From contig DGYJ01000059.1 in NCBI GenBank assembly GCA_002396665.1, positions 25,795-31,310 of the forward strand: a stretch of 5,516 bases of DNA, written 5' to 3'. Origin of the DNA: Bdellovibrionaceae bacterium UBA5009. GTDB taxonomy: Bacteria; Bdellovibrionota; Bdellovibrionia; Bdellovibrionales; Bdellovibrionaceae. The first letter of the stretch is position 1. Each line of letters starts with the position of its first letter. Of this stretch, positions 5,502 through 5,516 are shown in pieces. The notes under the pieces were generated by a model. It saw nothing but the letters and a program-made list of their open reading frames with translations, ran no database searches and had not been told where the DNA came from. The position numbers were made by a program, and so were the translations under genes.

Positions 5502-5516
5502 AAAAAAGGCCCGCCA
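5502..5516 (-). terminator. Probable half of a terminator cut by the window edge
   Basis: On the minus strand, the GC-rich arm TGGCGGGCC (5516-5508) is followed directly by six T (5507-5502), the pattern of the 3' arm and U-tract of an intrinsic terminator. The 5' arm would lie beyond 5516. It suggests a minus-strand gene ending just outside the window. Between 5451 and 5501 I see nothing identifiable. Confidence 0.35.

Noticed and set aside
5340..5516. Minus-strand frame open for 58 codons from the window edge to TAA at 5342-5340
   Set aside because: It runs through every hairpin, the bidirectional terminator and the edge terminator arm. The open frame is best explained by GC-rich palindromic non-coding DNA.
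5451..5516. GGTTCGAGATC followed by a terminal CCA, reminiscent of the 3' half of a tRNA
   Set aside because: No 5 bp T-stem closes around the TTCGA loop, the distance to CCA is far too long, and no anticodon or D arm precedes it.

Overview
The window is ordinary, moderately AT-rich chromosomal DNA from a Gram-negative bacterium. Two proteins carry clear Sec signal peptides. The NhaR-like regulator, the Alx/TerC-type membrane protein and an unrecognised secreted protein together suggest a Bdellovibrio-like bacterium (Bdellovibrionota). That placement comes from the general feel of the proteins and was not checked against any database.

Layout, left to right. Positions 1-510 (minus) hold the N-terminal 170 residues of a LysR-type regulator of the NhaR kind, cut by the window edge. 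It is divergent from a TerC/Alx-family membrane protein at 616-1617 (plus). The 105 bp between them hold ribosome binding sites for both genes, a good -10 element for the regulator and an inverted repeat that could be its operator. Positions 1618-1790 are intergenic, with a hairpin and a candidate promoter. A secreted protein of unknown function starts at 1791 (or 1794). Its frame closes at 2834, but clearly protein-like sequence continues in the +1 frame to a TAA at 2956-2958, followed by a hairpin and T-run. This looks like a frameshifted gene, and a CTCTCTC tract sits at the break. Next is a secreted S41-family peptidase with a PDZ domain (3157-4383, plus), ended by a strong intrinsic terminator at 4462-4490.

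On the minus strand, converging on the peptidase gene, 5290-4557 is a two-gene operon with an ATGA overlap. It encodes a HEPN-fold protein of the HI0074 family (RX4HXY motif intact) followed by a minimal nucleotidyltransferase (GSX10DXD motif intact). This is a HepT/MntA (type VII) toxin-antitoxin pair or its HI0073/HI0074-like relative. The last 220 bp (about 5300-5516) have no convincing gene. They contain a closely packed row of hairpins, one of them a strong bidirectional terminator, plus what looks like half of another terminator at the window edge.

The genes do not form one system. There is a regulator/transporter pair, two independent exported proteins and a toxin-antitoxin module. I found no convincing new multi-gene system. 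The best leads are the frameshifted secreted protein, the hairpin row beside the HEPN/MNT operon, and the peptidase's non-Ser/Lys active site.
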